64,000 nucleotides of DNA from Alcanivoracaceae bacterium (GTDB taxonomy: Bacteria; Pseudomonadota; Gammaproteobacteria; Pseudomonadales; Alcanivoracaceae): contig JAGLCJ010000016.1 of the NCBI GenBank assembly GCA_023146255.1, forward strand, positions 24,769-88,768, in the 5' to 3' direction. Both the position numbers and the translations under genes were made by a program. Shown here piece by piece: positions 34,257 through 43,554 of the stretch. Position 1 is the stretch's first letter. Each line of letters begins with the position of its first letter. The notes below the pieces were generated by a model that was not told the origin of the DNA, did no database searches, and worked only from the letters and a program-made list of their open reading frames with translations.

Positions 34257-36191
34257 ATGACTGAAGCCCTGACTGACATCCTGCCCGACCTGCCGCGCCC
34301 GGATACCGCCCGGGCGCTGGTGCAGGCCATGCTGCCCGCCGGCGAGCAATTGCCGGCCGCCGATGCCGACCGCCTGTGTGCCACGGTGGCCGGCTATCTG
34401 GACGGCCGGCCCGGCTTTCGTCGCTTGCTGACTGCCAGCCTCGCCTGGCTGGAAAGCCGCTCCCTGTTCAGCCATGGCAAACGCTTTAGCCGCCTGAGCC
34501 CGGAGCAGCGCGAGGCGCTGTTGTCGAGCCTGTCCGGCACACTGGTCAGCGGCCACCTGCTGCGGGCTCTGGCAGCGCCATTCAAGGCCGCCTGGCTGCT
34601 GGATGACGAGACCCAGCGCCGGGTCGGCAGCCGCCCTCCGGTGCAGGTGCCAAAGCAGATCGAGGCGTTCCGCTGGCAGGCCCAGGTCAGCCCGGCCCGG
34701 GACATGGAAGAAGATCTGGAACTGGAAGCCGATGTCGTCGTCATCGGCACCGGTGCCGGTGGCGCCGCCGCCGCCTACGAGCTGGCCAGCCGTGGCCTCG
34801 CCGTGGTGATGATCGAGGAAGGCGAGTACTACAACCGCACCCATTTCACCGGCAAGCTCACTGACACCATCGCCAAGCTGTATCGCGGCCTTGGCGCTAC
34901 CACGGCGCTGGGCAATGTCACCATTCCGGTGCCGATCGGCCGCAGTGTCGGTGGCACTACCACGATCAATTCCGGTACCTGTTTGCGCACGCCTGAAGCG
35001 GTGCTGGCGCGTTGGCAGAAAGAGTTCGGCTTAACCGAGCTGACGCCGGAAAATCTTGATCCGTTTTTTGCCAGCGTTGAGGAAGTGATTAACGTGACGC
35101 CGGCGGAGAGCAAATACGTCGGCGAAATCGGTAATGTGATTGCCGACGGCGCCCGCAAGATTGGCCTGAGCAAACTGCACAATCTGCCACGCAACGCCAA
35201 AGGCTGCGATGGTCAGGGCCTGTGCCAGTTCGGCTGCCCCACCGATGCCAAGCAATCGACCAATGTCAGCTATGTGCCGCGGGCGCTGGATCGCGGCGCG
35301 TTTCTGTTTACCGGTTTTCGCGCGGAGAAACTGTTACACCGCCAGCAGGTGCTGGAAGGCGTGGTCGCCACCGGCAAGCGCGACGACGGCAGCATTGTTC
35401 GGCTGACCGTGCGCGCGCCGAAAGTGGTGGTGGCCATGGGCAGCCTGCTGACGCCGCTGTTTCTGAAACAGAATGGCGTGCGTAATCCGCACCTTGGCCG
35501 GCACCTGACCATTCATCCGGTCGGCGTAGTGAATGCAGTATTCCCGGAACGTGAGTTCGCCAATTCGCAAACCATTCCACAGGGTTTTGGCGTGGCAGAT
35601 TTCGCCGAGCAGGGGCTGATGTTCGAGGGCGGCACCATTCCGTTTGCCGGCCATGGCCTGTTCAGCAATCTGTATGGCCGCGAGTTTGTCCGCTTCTGCG
35701 AACGCTACCAGCATACCGCCTATTTCGGCTTCATGATCCGCGATACCAGCGAGGGCCGGGTGCGCCGTGGTCCGCATCGCGATCTGCCCTGGATCAGCTA
35801 TCAGATGAACGATCAGGATTTCAGCCTGTTCCTGAAGGGCATTGAAACGCTGGCGCGGATTTATCTGGCCGCTGGCGCCCGGGAAGTGCTGATTCCCGGC
35901 CTGAACCGGCTGATCACTGTGCGTAACGAACAGGAGCTGGCGAGCTTTATGGCGCGCAAGCACAAACCGAAGGATTTCCTGATGAGCGCCTATCACCCGC
36001 TCGGCACCGCGCGCATTGCCGCCGATGCCAGCCGCGGTGTGTGCGGGCCCGATCATCAGGTATTTGGCTGGAACGGCCTGTATGTGATGGATGGCAGTAG
36101 TGTACCGAGCAGTCTTGGTGCCAATCCTCAGGTCACCATCATGACGCTGGCCGCCCGGGCCGCGTCGAAACTTGCAGACTCACTCTCTTAA
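34257..36191 (+). CDS. GMC-family oxidoreductase
   Basis: A 644-residue flavoprotein. A helical N-terminal extension (about 1-150) precedes the FAD Rossmann motif VVVIGTGAGGAAAAYELA (about 160). The middle has GRSVGGTTTINSGTCLRTP, and the C-terminus has SAYHPLGTARI with the usual active-site His, and GLYVMDGSSVPSSLGANPQ. Such long forms oxidise alcohols or sterols. It could act on fatty alcohols made by the neighbouring reductases; that is inference. No signal peptide. Ten bases separate it from the next gene. Confidence 0.9.
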   Translation: MTEALTDILPDLPRPDTARALVQAMLPAGEQLPAADADRLCATVAGYLDGRPGFRRLLTASLAWLESRSLFSHGKRFSRLSPEQREALLSSLSGTLVSGHLLRALAAPFKAAWLLDDETQRRVGSRPPVQVPKQIEAFRWQAQVSPARDMEEDLELEADVVVIGTGAGGAAAAYELASRGLAVVMIEEGEYYNRTHFTGKLTDTIAKLYRGLGATTALGNVTIPVPIGRSVGGTTTINSGTCLRTPEAVLARWQKEFGLTELTPENLDPFFASVEEVINVTPAESKYVGEIGNVIADGARKIGLSKLHNLPRNAKGCDGQGLCQFGCPTDAKQSTNVSYVPRALDRGAFLFTGFRAEKLLHRQQVLEGVVATGKRDDGSIVRLTVRAPKVVVAMGSLLTPLFLKQNGVRNPHLGRHLTIHPVGVVNAVFPEREFANSQTIPQGFGVADFAEQGLMFEGGTIPFAGHGLFSNLYGREFVRFCERYQHTAYFGFMIRDTSEGRVRRGPHRDLPWISYQMNDQDFSLFLKGIETLARIYLAAGAREVLIPGLNRLITVRNEQELASFMARKHKPKDFLMSAYHPLGTARIAADASRGVCGPDHQVFGWNGLYVMDGSSVPSSLGANPQVTIMTLAARAASKLADSLS

Positions 36192-36201
36192 GGAGCACAC
36201 C

Positions 36202-36654
36202 ATGGCCACCGGACTTCTGCTTTGCGAAACCATGAGCGGCGATCTGATTCTTGATCGTGATGGCATCAGCCGCCCGTTCGCGTTTTCGATCCGCGCTTTT
36301 ACCACGAAAATTTTCAGCCTCAGCACGCCGCGCTATTTCCGTGGCATGGTGACGCTCGATGATGGCCAGTATCCGTGCCGTGGTGAGCTCACCATTCATA
36401 TGTCCGGGCCGCATTACTGGCTCGAATTCAATCATCCGGAGCTTGGCCCGGTGCGTGCTGAAGGGCAGAAGGAATATGGCAAAAATGGTCTGCTCCGTTC
36501 GCTGATTACCTGTCCACTGACGATCACGAGCAACGGCAAGCAAATTGGTCAGGCGGAAGTAGCCTATCGCGATTCGATGTTGGCGTTCCCGTTCAAGGCG
36601 ATCCGCTTTGTCGATGAAGGCAAGGCCTTTGATATGGTCAGCAGCGCGTCATGA
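36202..36654 (+). CDS. Hypothetical beta-rich protein
   Basis: A 150-residue soluble protein with alternating hydrophobic residues suggesting beta sheet (GELTIHMSGPHYWLEFNHPELGPVRAEG). I do not recognise the family. AAGGAG overlaps the end of the GMC gene and precedes the ATG at 36202; its stop overlaps the next start by four bases. The arrangement suggests it works with the GMC protein and the following protein, perhaps as a small-molecule or lipid-binding partner. Confidence 0.75.
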   Translation: MATGLLLCETMSGDLILDRDGISRPFAFSIRAFTTKIFSLSTPRYFRGMVTLDDGQYPCRGELTIHMSGPHYWLEFNHPELGPVRAEGQKEYGKNGLLRSLITCPLTITSNGKQIGQAEVAYRDSMLAFPFKAIRFVDEGKAFDMVSSAS

Positions 36655-37628
36655 TTCCCTACCACGGCTGTCAGCATCGCGGTCAGGCCGGGCATTACGA
36701 GTCCTGGTTTCTTCGCGCCAATCATCCGTCGAAGCCGCAGGCATTCTGGATCCGCTACACCCTGTTTGTGCCGAAAGACAACCGGCCCTCGCTGGGTGAG
36801 CTGTGGGCGATCTGGTTTGATGGCGAGCAGGACCGGGTGGTGGCGGTGAAGCAGGAGCACCCGCTCGACGGTTGCAGTTTCAGCCATGACAAGATGTCGG
36901 TGCGGATCGGCGATGCCGAACTCGACAGCCACCGTTTGAAAGGCAGCGCCAAACACAATGGCCACGAGATCCGCTGGTGTCTGGGCTACGAAGGCGAGCC
37001 GGAGCCGCTGCTGTTTCTGCCGGAAAATCTCTATAGCACCAAACTGCCGAAAGCGAAGTCGGTGGTCAGCCGGCCGCAGGTGCAGTACCGCGGCAAGATC
37101 ACTGTCGATGGCGAGGAGATGGTGGTCGATCACTGGCCCGGCAGCGAGAACCACAACTGGGGCAGCCAGCACACCGACCGCTATGCCTGGGGACAGGTGG
37201 CGGCCTTTGATGATGCCCCGGGGGCTTTTCTGGAATGCATCACCGCACAGGTCAAGGTCGGGCCGCTGCGCTCGCCGTGGATGAGCATTGCCTGCCTGCG
37301 GCTGGAAGGCCGCGATTACCTGTTCAACAGCCTTGGCCGGGCGTTCCGCGCCGACGGCAGCTACCACTTTTTTGACTGGCAGATGAGCACCAGCAACGGC
37401 CGGGAGAGCCTGAGCGTGTCGATCAGCGCACCCGCCAGCCACTTCACCGCCCTGACCTATTACAACCCTCCCAAGGGCAGCAAAACCTGCCTGAACAGCA
37501 AGATCGCCCGCTGCGAGGCACGGTTCAGCCAGCCCGGCCAGCCGGAGCGCATCCTCACCAGCGCCCACGGCGCTGCCTTCGAGATCCTCACCGAGCGGAA
37601 CGATCACGGTATCCCGCTGTCCGTCTGA
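36651..37628 (+). CDS. Lipocalin-like (CrtC/AttH-type) protein
   Basis: A 325-residue beta-rich protein. HWPGSENHNWGSQHTDRYAW in the middle resembles the conserved HxW.xQ region of the CrtC/AttH/tocopherol-cyclase-like two-domain lipocalin fold, whose members hydrate, cyclise or bind isoprenoids and lipids. That match is from memory and is tentative. No signal peptide or membrane segment. Last of a four-gene run (SDR, GMC, 36202 gene, this gene); a hairpin follows at once. Confidence 0.6.
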   Translation: MIPYHGCQHRGQAGHYESWFLRANHPSKPQAFWIRYTLFVPKDNRPSLGELWAIWFDGEQDRVVAVKQEHPLDGCSFSHDKMSVRIGDAELDSHRLKGSAKHNGHEIRWCLGYEGEPEPLLFLPENLYSTKLPKAKSVVSRPQVQYRGKITVDGEEMVVDHWPGSENHNWGSQHTDRYAWGQVAAFDDAPGAFLECITAQVKVGPLRSPWMSIACLRLEGRDYLFNSLGRAFRADGSYHFFDWQMSTSNGRESLSVSISAPASHFTALTYYNPPKGSKTCLNSKIARCEARFSQPGQPERILTSAHGAAFEILTERNDHGIPLSV

Positions 37629-37630
37629 GC

Positions 37631-37653
37631 CGCCGACGGCGTTGCCGTCGGCG
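37631..37653 (+). terminator. Hairpin after lipocalin-like gene
   Basis: A perfect 10-bp stem CGCCGACGGC and its complement with loop GTT begins three bases after the stop. There is no T-run, so it may protect the 3' end rather than terminate by itself. Confidence 0.5.
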
Positions 37654-37762
37654 TCAGAAGTGCGCATTGGCTCACAAAACGCTAGTATCGAAGGTCCGCT
37701 CTCCGGTTGGCTTTGAAGCCGGCCGGGCCGGCAAGGATGAGACCATTACCAGGGTACGCGCC

Positions 37763-39289
37763 ATGGCAGGCAGTACAGCAGGATTGCATCAGGTGGGTGT
37801 CAGTATCAGGGACAAGTTCGTCAATGTGCGTCGCAATCTGAGCGACAGCCTCGGCCCCCTTCTGCCCGACTATTTTCCGGTGGCCTGGAAACTGGGCCTG
37901 TCGATTTCTATCATGATTCTACTGGGCATGGCGGTGCTGGGCAGCCTGATCATGAACAGTCAGCTTGACCGGATGCAACAGCAAGCCGATCAGTTTGGCA
38001 GCACGCTGGCCCAACAGCTGGCCGATACCACCCGCGAGCCGTTGCTGGCAGAAGACACCTTCAGCCTGAACATCATTCTCGGCAACCTGATGCAGAGCGA
38101 TTCGCTACGCGGCGCGGCACTGTTTGATCGCCACGGCAATCTGATCGAGCAGGCCGGCACTCTGCCTCAGGACATTCTGCCCACCGCTGGCGGCAGCCTG
38201 CTGCGCTGGCGTAGTGGCAATGAAATGCTGACCACCTATTTTGCTCCGGTACGCATCAACGACCTGACTGCCGGGCACGCTGCAGTGAGCGTTTCGCGCG
38301 CACCGATTGATGCCGCCCGTCAGGAGGTGCGCAGCGCCATTTTGACTGCCACGCTGGTGATGAGCCTGATCGCCATCGTCGTCGCCTTTCTGGTTAGCCG
38401 GCGATTGTCGCAACCCATTCATGATTTGCTCGAGGCGGCCAGCGCGCTGCGCGACGGCAATCTGGAATTCCGTTTGTCCGATCGCCGTAATGACGAGATT
38501 GGTCAGCTGGTGGACGCTTATCACAATATGGCTTCCGGACTGCTGGAAAAAAATCAGGTGGAGAAAGTGCTGTCACGCTTTGTCAGCCCTACAGTGGCAA
38601 AAAAGATGATGGCCGACCTGAAGCAGGTATCGCTCGGTGGCCGCGAAGTGGAAGCCACGGTGGTGTTTGCCGACATCGTCGGCTTCACCAGACTGTCGGA
38701 AAGCATTACTCCGGATGCAGTGGCTGAATTGCTGAACGCTTACTTCGATGCGATTTCCATGGCGGCAACCTTCTACCGTGGCACCATCGACAAATACATG
38801 GGTGATTGCGCCATGATCGTGTTCGGCGTACCAGAGGATGATGCCGAGCATGCCTACCACGGTCTGTGCTGCGCGGTGATGATCCAGCGCCTGGTTGATC
38901 GCCTGAACATCATGCGCCAGCGCCGCGGCCTGACCACGGTGAGTTTCCGCATCGGCATCAACTCCGGCAACATGCTGGCGGGCAACCTGGGCTCCCATGA
39001 CCGAATGCAGTACACCGTGGTGGGCGACTCGGTGAATCTGGCTTCACGCCTGTCGAATATGGCCAGCGCCGGGGAAGTGGTGGCATCGGAAGAGATGGTG
39101 TCCAATCCGAATGTTCGTCCACGAGTGCGGCTGCGGCAATCCGGGGCCATGCGAATTCGCGGCCGCAACGAGTCGGTCAATACTTTTATCGTTGAAGGCG
39201 TACACGCACAATCAGAGACGCTGATGGAACAGCGCATCGCCACCTTTATCAATCAGCTGATGGATACACCACGACGTGCTGCCGAATAA
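37763..39289 (+). CDS. Class III adenylate/guanylate cyclase
   Basis: A 508-residue membrane cyclase. One membrane helix (WKLGLSISIMILLGMAVLG) is followed by a periplasmic sensor domain, a second helix (LVMSLIAIVVAFLVS), a HAMP linker (RRLSQPIHDLLEAASALRDG) and the cyclase domain with VVFADIVGFTRLSESITPD (first metal Asp), KYMGDCAMIVFG and GINSGNMLAGNLGS. It would make cAMP in response to an envelope signal. The frame reaches a TTG at 37667; the ATG at 37763 is the better start, without a strong binding site. The next gene overlaps it by 14 bases. Confidence 0.88.
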   Translation: MAGSTAGLHQVGVSIRDKFVNVRRNLSDSLGPLLPDYFPVAWKLGLSISIMILLGMAVLGSLIMNSQLDRMQQQADQFGSTLAQQLADTTREPLLAEDTFSLNIILGNLMQSDSLRGAALFDRHGNLIEQAGTLPQDILPTAGGSLLRWRSGNEMLTTYFAPVRINDLTAGHAAVSVSRAPIDAARQEVRSAILTATLVMSLIAIVVAFLVSRRLSQPIHDLLEAASALRDGNLEFRLSDRRNDEIGQLVDAYHNMASGLLEKNQVEKVLSRFVSPTVAKKMMADLKQVSLGGREVEATVVFADIVGFTRLSESITPDAVAELLNAYFDAISMAATFYRGTIDKYMGDCAMIVFGVPEDDAEHAYHGLCCAVMIQRLVDRLNIMRQRRGLTTVSFRIGINSGNMLAGNLGSHDRMQYTVVGDSVNLASRLSNMASAGEVVASEEMVSNPNVRPRVRLRQSGAMRIRGRNESVNTFIVEGVHAQSETLMEQRIATFINQLMDTPRRAAE

Positions 39290-40307
39290 ACTGCTTGCTG
39301 TTCTGTTCGTTGCTGCTGCAATGGCGGGCTGCGTTGGCCCGGTGCCAATGCATGTGGATGCCGAGGAGGAGCTGGCAGCAGCAAGAAAGGCCGGCGATCA
39401 TGTCCGGGCTCTGGAAATTGTCGAGCACATCTCAGCGCAACATCCCCAGTACGATGCCCTGATCAAGCAGCGCGAAGCGGTGCTGCAAGATATCGAAAAG
39501 CATCAGCACGCCCGCATCAGGGAAGCCGGCAACCTTGCCTCCAGTGGTCGCTGGCAGGAAGCCTTTGCAGTGATGGACGAGCTTGATCGACAGTGGCGCG
39601 GCAGCGGCCTGATTGCTCAGGCGCGTCATGATCTTGAGGAACGACAGATGCTTCGCTATCACCAGCTTGCTGCAGACGTGCTGGTATCGGAAGCAAAGTG
39701 GATTATCAGCCAGCAAGCGAGCAAGGAGCAGTTACGCACCCTGACTGAGCGCGATGCCAACAGCCTTGTACAGCAGCTGGAAGAACGCCAGATCAATGTC
39801 GCCGAACAGATGAACCGACTCGGCCATTATTTTGCCGACAGAAAGGATTGGCCACGCACCCGTGATCTGCTTGGTAATGCACGCGCGCTGAGTGGCGTGG
39901 AGGAACGTGATCCGCGACTGACAGAAGCAGAGCGACAACTGGCAGGGGCTGCCCACCGGCAGGAACGACTGATCGCACAACGCACCAGCCAGCGAGCCGA
40001 CACCCTGATTGAGCAGTACCGGAAAACTGAATCCATCAAGGATCTGATTGCCGCCCGTGATTACCTGCAAAGCAACAATCAGGATGGCAGTCTGGATGAG
40101 GAAGCGACTCGACTGGAAAGCCTGTCACGGGAGCGGTTCCGGGCTGGCCTGAAAGGGGGGGACAGTCTGTATGCGGCCGGCGACTATGCCGCTGCGGAAA
40201 AAGTCTGGAAGGAAGTTGCGCCACTCTACCCCAATGATGCCGAACTGGCTGGCAAGCTGGAGCGGGTCAGCAAGGTACTGGAAAACCTGAAAACACTGGG
40301 ACGCTGA
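39276..40307 (+). CDS. Lipoprotein with helical repeats
   Basis: A 343-residue lipoprotein. The signal LLAVLFVAAAMAGC has its lipobox Cys at about residue 19. The mature part is helical, with TPR-like stretches at both ends (EEELAAARKAGDHVRALEIV and LYAAGDYAAAEKVWKEVAPL). It starts with GTG inside the cyclase gene, so it is coupled to it and may sense or relay an envelope signal to the cyclase; that link is inference. Confidence 0.82.
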   Translation: MLPNKLLAVLFVAAAMAGCVGPVPMHVDAEEELAAARKAGDHVRALEIVEHISAQHPQYDALIKQREAVLQDIEKHQHARIREAGNLASSGRWQEAFAVMDELDRQWRGSGLIAQARHDLEERQMLRYHQLAADVLVSEAKWIISQQASKEQLRTLTERDANSLVQQLEERQINVAEQMNRLGHYFADRKDWPRTRDLLGNARALSGVEERDPRLTEAERQLAGAAHRQERLIAQRTSQRADTLIEQYRKTESIKDLIAARDYLQSNNQDGSLDEEATRLESLSRERFRAGLKGGDSLYAAGDYAAAEKVWKEVAPLYPNDAELAGKLERVSKVLENLKTLGR

Positions 40308-40308
40308 T

Positions 40309-40338
40309 ACTGCCCGGCGACGGACGCCACCGGGCAGT
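40309..40338. terminator. Hairpin between convergent genes
   Basis: ACTGCCCGG and CCGGGCAGT form a 9-bp stem with a 12-nt loop, between the lipoprotein and FHA genes. No clear T-run follows on either strand. Confidence 0.5.
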
Positions 40339-40343
40339 GCGCA

Positions 40344-41318
40344 TCAGGACATCACAAACCAGGCAACACCGATCAATCCGGCCACCGCCACCGCCGCGAC
40401 AATCAGGCCCACCTTGCTGGAACTGCTGCCGGACTGAACCGGCGCAGGCGCAGGTCTGGTGGCGGCAGGCTGTGCCGGCTTGGTGGCAGCTGGCTTGGCT
40501 GCCGGTGCTGCAGCAGGACGGGCCGGGGCAGCCGTAGCCGCAGCCGGCTGACCGGCCGCCGGTGCGGCCGTGACCGCCGGACGGAACATGGTCTTGTCGC
40601 CGGCGGTTTCTTCCACCACCGGGGCTTCCGGCGCCTCGACCTGAAACACCAGCGTGTCGAAACGCAATTCGTCGCCCGGATTGACCACGCCTTCCTGCAC
40701 CTTCTTGCGGTTGACATAGGTGCCGTTGGACGAGCCCAGATCTTTCACATGCAGGCGGCCGCTCTGGAAATACAGTTCGGCATGCTGGCGCGATACATGG
40801 GTACCGGGCAGCACGATATCGCAGGTTTGCGAGCGACCGAGTATGGCGCGACCAGTCGGAGGAATCGGGAAAGCCTCACCAGCGATGGACCCGGTCTTGC
40901 CGCGCAGCAACCAGCCCACCGGGACACCGCCCACGCCCGGGCCACTGGCCTGCCGGTTGGAGACACTGAGGCCTTGCAGGGCCGGAGAAATTGCCGTGGC
41001 GGAGTCTTCCGGCTGAGCCTTGAGCTGCTCCTTCGGGTCAACCAGATGCAGTTCCGACTTGTTCAGGCGAATAACATCGCCCGCGCGTAACTGGGTACGC
41101 GCCTTGATCTGCTTGTCGTTGACGAAGGTGCCGCTGATGCTGCCGGCATCGGTAATGAAAACCCGGTCATCATCCTCTACCCGCAGTTCGGCATGGAAAT
41201 TACTGATGCCTTCCTCGTCGATAACGATGTCGTTCGACTTGTCACGCCCCATGGCGTAACGGGAATCCACCAGCCAGATGGCCGCCTTGCGGTGATCCTT
41301 GAATTGCAGCTTCAGCAT
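40344..41318 (-). CDS. Protein with two FHA domains
   Basis: A 324-residue protein. FHA domain 1 spans about 1-95 (MGRDKSNDIVIDEEGISNFHAEL), FHA domain 2 about 140-230 (LGRSQTCDIVLPGTHVSRQHAEL, DLGSSNGTYVN). A Pro/Ala-rich linker follows, and one C-terminal membrane helix (VGLIVAAVAVAGLIGVAWFV). FHA domains bind phosphothreonine, so it may recruit phosphorylated proteins to the inner membrane. No Ser/Thr kinase is visible nearby. It follows gspD on the same strand, 122 bp downstream. Confidence 0.9.
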   Translation of the reverse strand: MLKLQFKDHRKAAIWLVDSRYAMGRDKSNDIVIDEEGISNFHAELRVEDDDRVFITDAGSISGTFVNDKQIKARTQLRAGDVIRLNKSELHLVDPKEQLKAQPEDSATAISPALQGLSVSNRQASGPGVGGVPVGWLLRGKTGSIAGEAFPIPPTGRAILGRSQTCDIVLPGTHVSRQHAELYFQSGRLHVKDLGSSNGTYVNRKKVQEGVVNPGDELRFDTLVFQVEAPEAPVVEETAGDKTMFRPAVTAAPAAGQPAAATAAPARPAAAPAAKPAATKPAQPAATRPAPAPVQSGSSSSKVGLIVAAVAVAGLIGVAWFVMS

Positions 41319-41440
41319 ATCCCCTTTAACTCCTTGCCGGGTTCCGTGTCAGTAACGGGTGCCGCCGACCCCCCGTGGGCCAAATCCAAGCCCCGAATAT
41401 ACGGGACATCCGGGGCCAAAGTGAATCATTGTATGACCAC

Positions 41441-43543
41441 TCAGGGTGCCGGTGCGACGATCTCCTCGGCCTCCTCCTGCGCCGTTGACTCGCCCTGTAT
41501 CGGCTCGGCAGCCTCCTTGACGGCGCCGAGATCACTCTGCTCCGGGTAACGATCCTGTAGCCACTGCTGCATTTCTTCCGGAATCTCGCTGCGGCCTTCG
41601 AACAACTGCTCGACATCCTGCGGCAGTGGCTCGCGCACAGTCGGTTTCAGCTCGCCATTTCGGGTCGGTTTGAACTGCAGCGCAGTAATGCCGAGATAGC
41701 GCTGACGGGTGACACTGAGGGCGTCGACCCGGTCATCAAGAATGGTCGGCCGCAGGAAAACCATCAGGTTACGCTTGATCTTGTTGGTGCTGGTGGAGCG
41801 GAACAAAATGCCGAGCACCGGAATGCTGCCAAGGATAGGCACCTTGCGTACTGTTTTCTCACTGTCATCGCGAATCAGGCCGCCGAGCACGATGGTTTCC
41901 AGATTGTCCGCCAGCACGGTGGTGTTGATCGAGCGCTTCGAGGTGATGATATCGGCAGCATTAACACCGGATACCGAGCGCTGCACATCGGAGACTTCCT
42001 GTTCCAGCACCAGTCGCACGGTTTGTGGCCCAGCCAGATGCGGGGTCACTTTCAGGGTGATACCAACGTCTTCGCGCTGAATGGTGGTAAAGGGGTTGGT
42101 TACGCCGGCACCGGTACTGGTGCTCTGCCCGGTCACGAACGGTACGTTCTGACCGACGATGATCGAGGCTTCCTGGTTATCCAGCGTCATCACGCTCGGC
42201 GTCGACAGCAGGTTGACCGCACTGCTGGAAGCCAGCGCCTGCAGGAAGCCGCCCCAACGCAAATTGCCGTCGCTGTCGAGCTCACCGCCACCCACACTAA
42301 TGCCATCGCCAAGTGATGGCGGCGCACCGGTAACAATACCGGCGGCAATATCGTTCAGGCTGGTGCCGAAGTTGGAGAAGTTGATCCCGCCGACACCCTT
42401 TTCGGTATCCCCTGCGGCCCACTGGAAACCCAGATTAAGGCCGTTGTCGCCGCCGACTTCGACAATCGCCGCTTCGATCAGGATCTGGGCACGCCGCACA
42501 TCAAGCTGGGCAATCACATTACGCAGCTCGTTCATCATGCCAGGCTCGGCACGAATGATCAGGGCGTTAAGCGATTCATCAGCCTGAATTGACACTTTGC
42601 TTGCCGCCGCCGCAGAGCCGGCCGCCTTCTCGGTACCACCGCCCGGCGCGGCGCCGTCGGCAAAGTTCTTCAGTAGCTCCGCGGTTGCCTTGGCATCAGC
42701 ATTGGCAAGCCGGATCACCTGCACGCCACTACCCTGATCCTGCGGCACGTCCATTTCCATCACCAGCGAACGGATCCTGTCGCGGGCCTCACTGTCACCT
42801 TTGACAATCAACCGATTGGTGCGCTCATCCGCCACCAGCGTGACACTGGAGGGCTGATCCTTGCGCTTGCCACCGCGTTCCGGGATCAGGTTTTCCAACA
42901 GCTTGATCAGATCGCCAGCCCAGGCATGTTCCAGCGCGATCATCTCCACTTCCTGTGAATCAGCGTTGTCGAGCAACGCCATGATCGCTTCCATACGCCG
43001 GATATTATCGGCGTGGTCGCTGATAATCAGGGCATTGGCAGAGCTGACCGAGGCCAGATGGCCGTACTGCGGCACCAGCGGTCGCAGCACCGGCACCAGC
43101 TCGTCCACCGGCGTATTCATCACCGGAATTACCCGGGTAATCAGCTCCTCACCCTTGACGCTGCGCGACTGGGTCAGCGGCAGATTGCCCTGCTTTGCGG
43201 TGGTGTTGTTGACGATCTTGATGACATCGCCGGCCGGGACGGCGGCATAACCATGCACCTGCAACACTGACAGGAACAGCTCGTACACCTCGGCCGACGA
43301 TAATGCCTGACTGGAAATGACGGTGACATCGCGGCTGCGCACACGCGGATCGACGACAAAACTCTTGCCGGTCATTTCCGCTACCTGAGTAATAAATGCC
43401 TGCAGGTCTGCATTGCGGATATTGACTGTCCAGGTCTTGCCGTCGCCGACGGGTTTGACCGCAGTGTTTGCCCATGCCGGTGTAGCCAGTGCCACCATCA
43501 GCACCAGCATGCCTGTTTTCTTTGCCATTTCTTTCATTGCCAT
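41441..43543 (-). CDS. gspD: Type II secretion secretin
   Basis: A 700-residue outer-membrane secretin. A signal peptide ends at TPAWA (about residue 25). Four N-domains follow (N0-N3; NADLQAFITQVAEMTGKSFVVD is N0/N1), then the secretin core with VPFVTGQSTSTG and REDVGITLKVTPHL, and a C-terminal S-domain-like tail. It forms the channel through which folded proteins leave the periplasm. It lies 11 bp after gspC. Confidence 0.95.
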   Translation of the reverse strand: MAMKEMAKKTGMLVLMVALATPAWANTAVKPVGDGKTWTVNIRNADLQAFITQVAEMTGKSFVVDPRVRSRDVTVISSQALSSAEVYELFLSVLQVHGYAAVPAGDVIKIVNNTTAKQGNLPLTQSRSVKGEELITRVIPVMNTPVDELVPVLRPLVPQYGHLASVSSANALIISDHADNIRRMEAIMALLDNADSQEVEMIALEHAWAGDLIKLLENLIPERGGKRKDQPSSVTLVADERTNRLIVKGDSEARDRIRSLVMEMDVPQDQGSGVQVIRLANADAKATAELLKNFADGAAPGGGTEKAAGSAAAASKVSIQADESLNALIIRAEPGMMNELRNVIAQLDVRRAQILIEAAIVEVGGDNGLNLGFQWAAGDTEKGVGGINFSNFGTSLNDIAAGIVTGAPPSLGDGISVGGGELDSDGNLRWGGFLQALASSSAVNLLSTPSVMTLDNQEASIIVGQNVPFVTGQSTSTGAGVTNPFTTIQREDVGITLKVTPHLAGPQTVRLVLEQEVSDVQRSVSGVNAADIITSKRSINTTVLADNLETIVLGGLIRDDSEKTVRKVPILGSIPVLGILFRSTSTNKIKRNLMVFLRPTILDDRVDALSVTRQRYLGITALQFKPTRNGELKPTVREPLPQDVEQLFEGRSEIPEEMQQWLQDRYPEQSDLGAVKEAAEPIQGESTAQEEAEEIVAPAP

Positions 43544-43554
43544 CGCCTGGGTTC

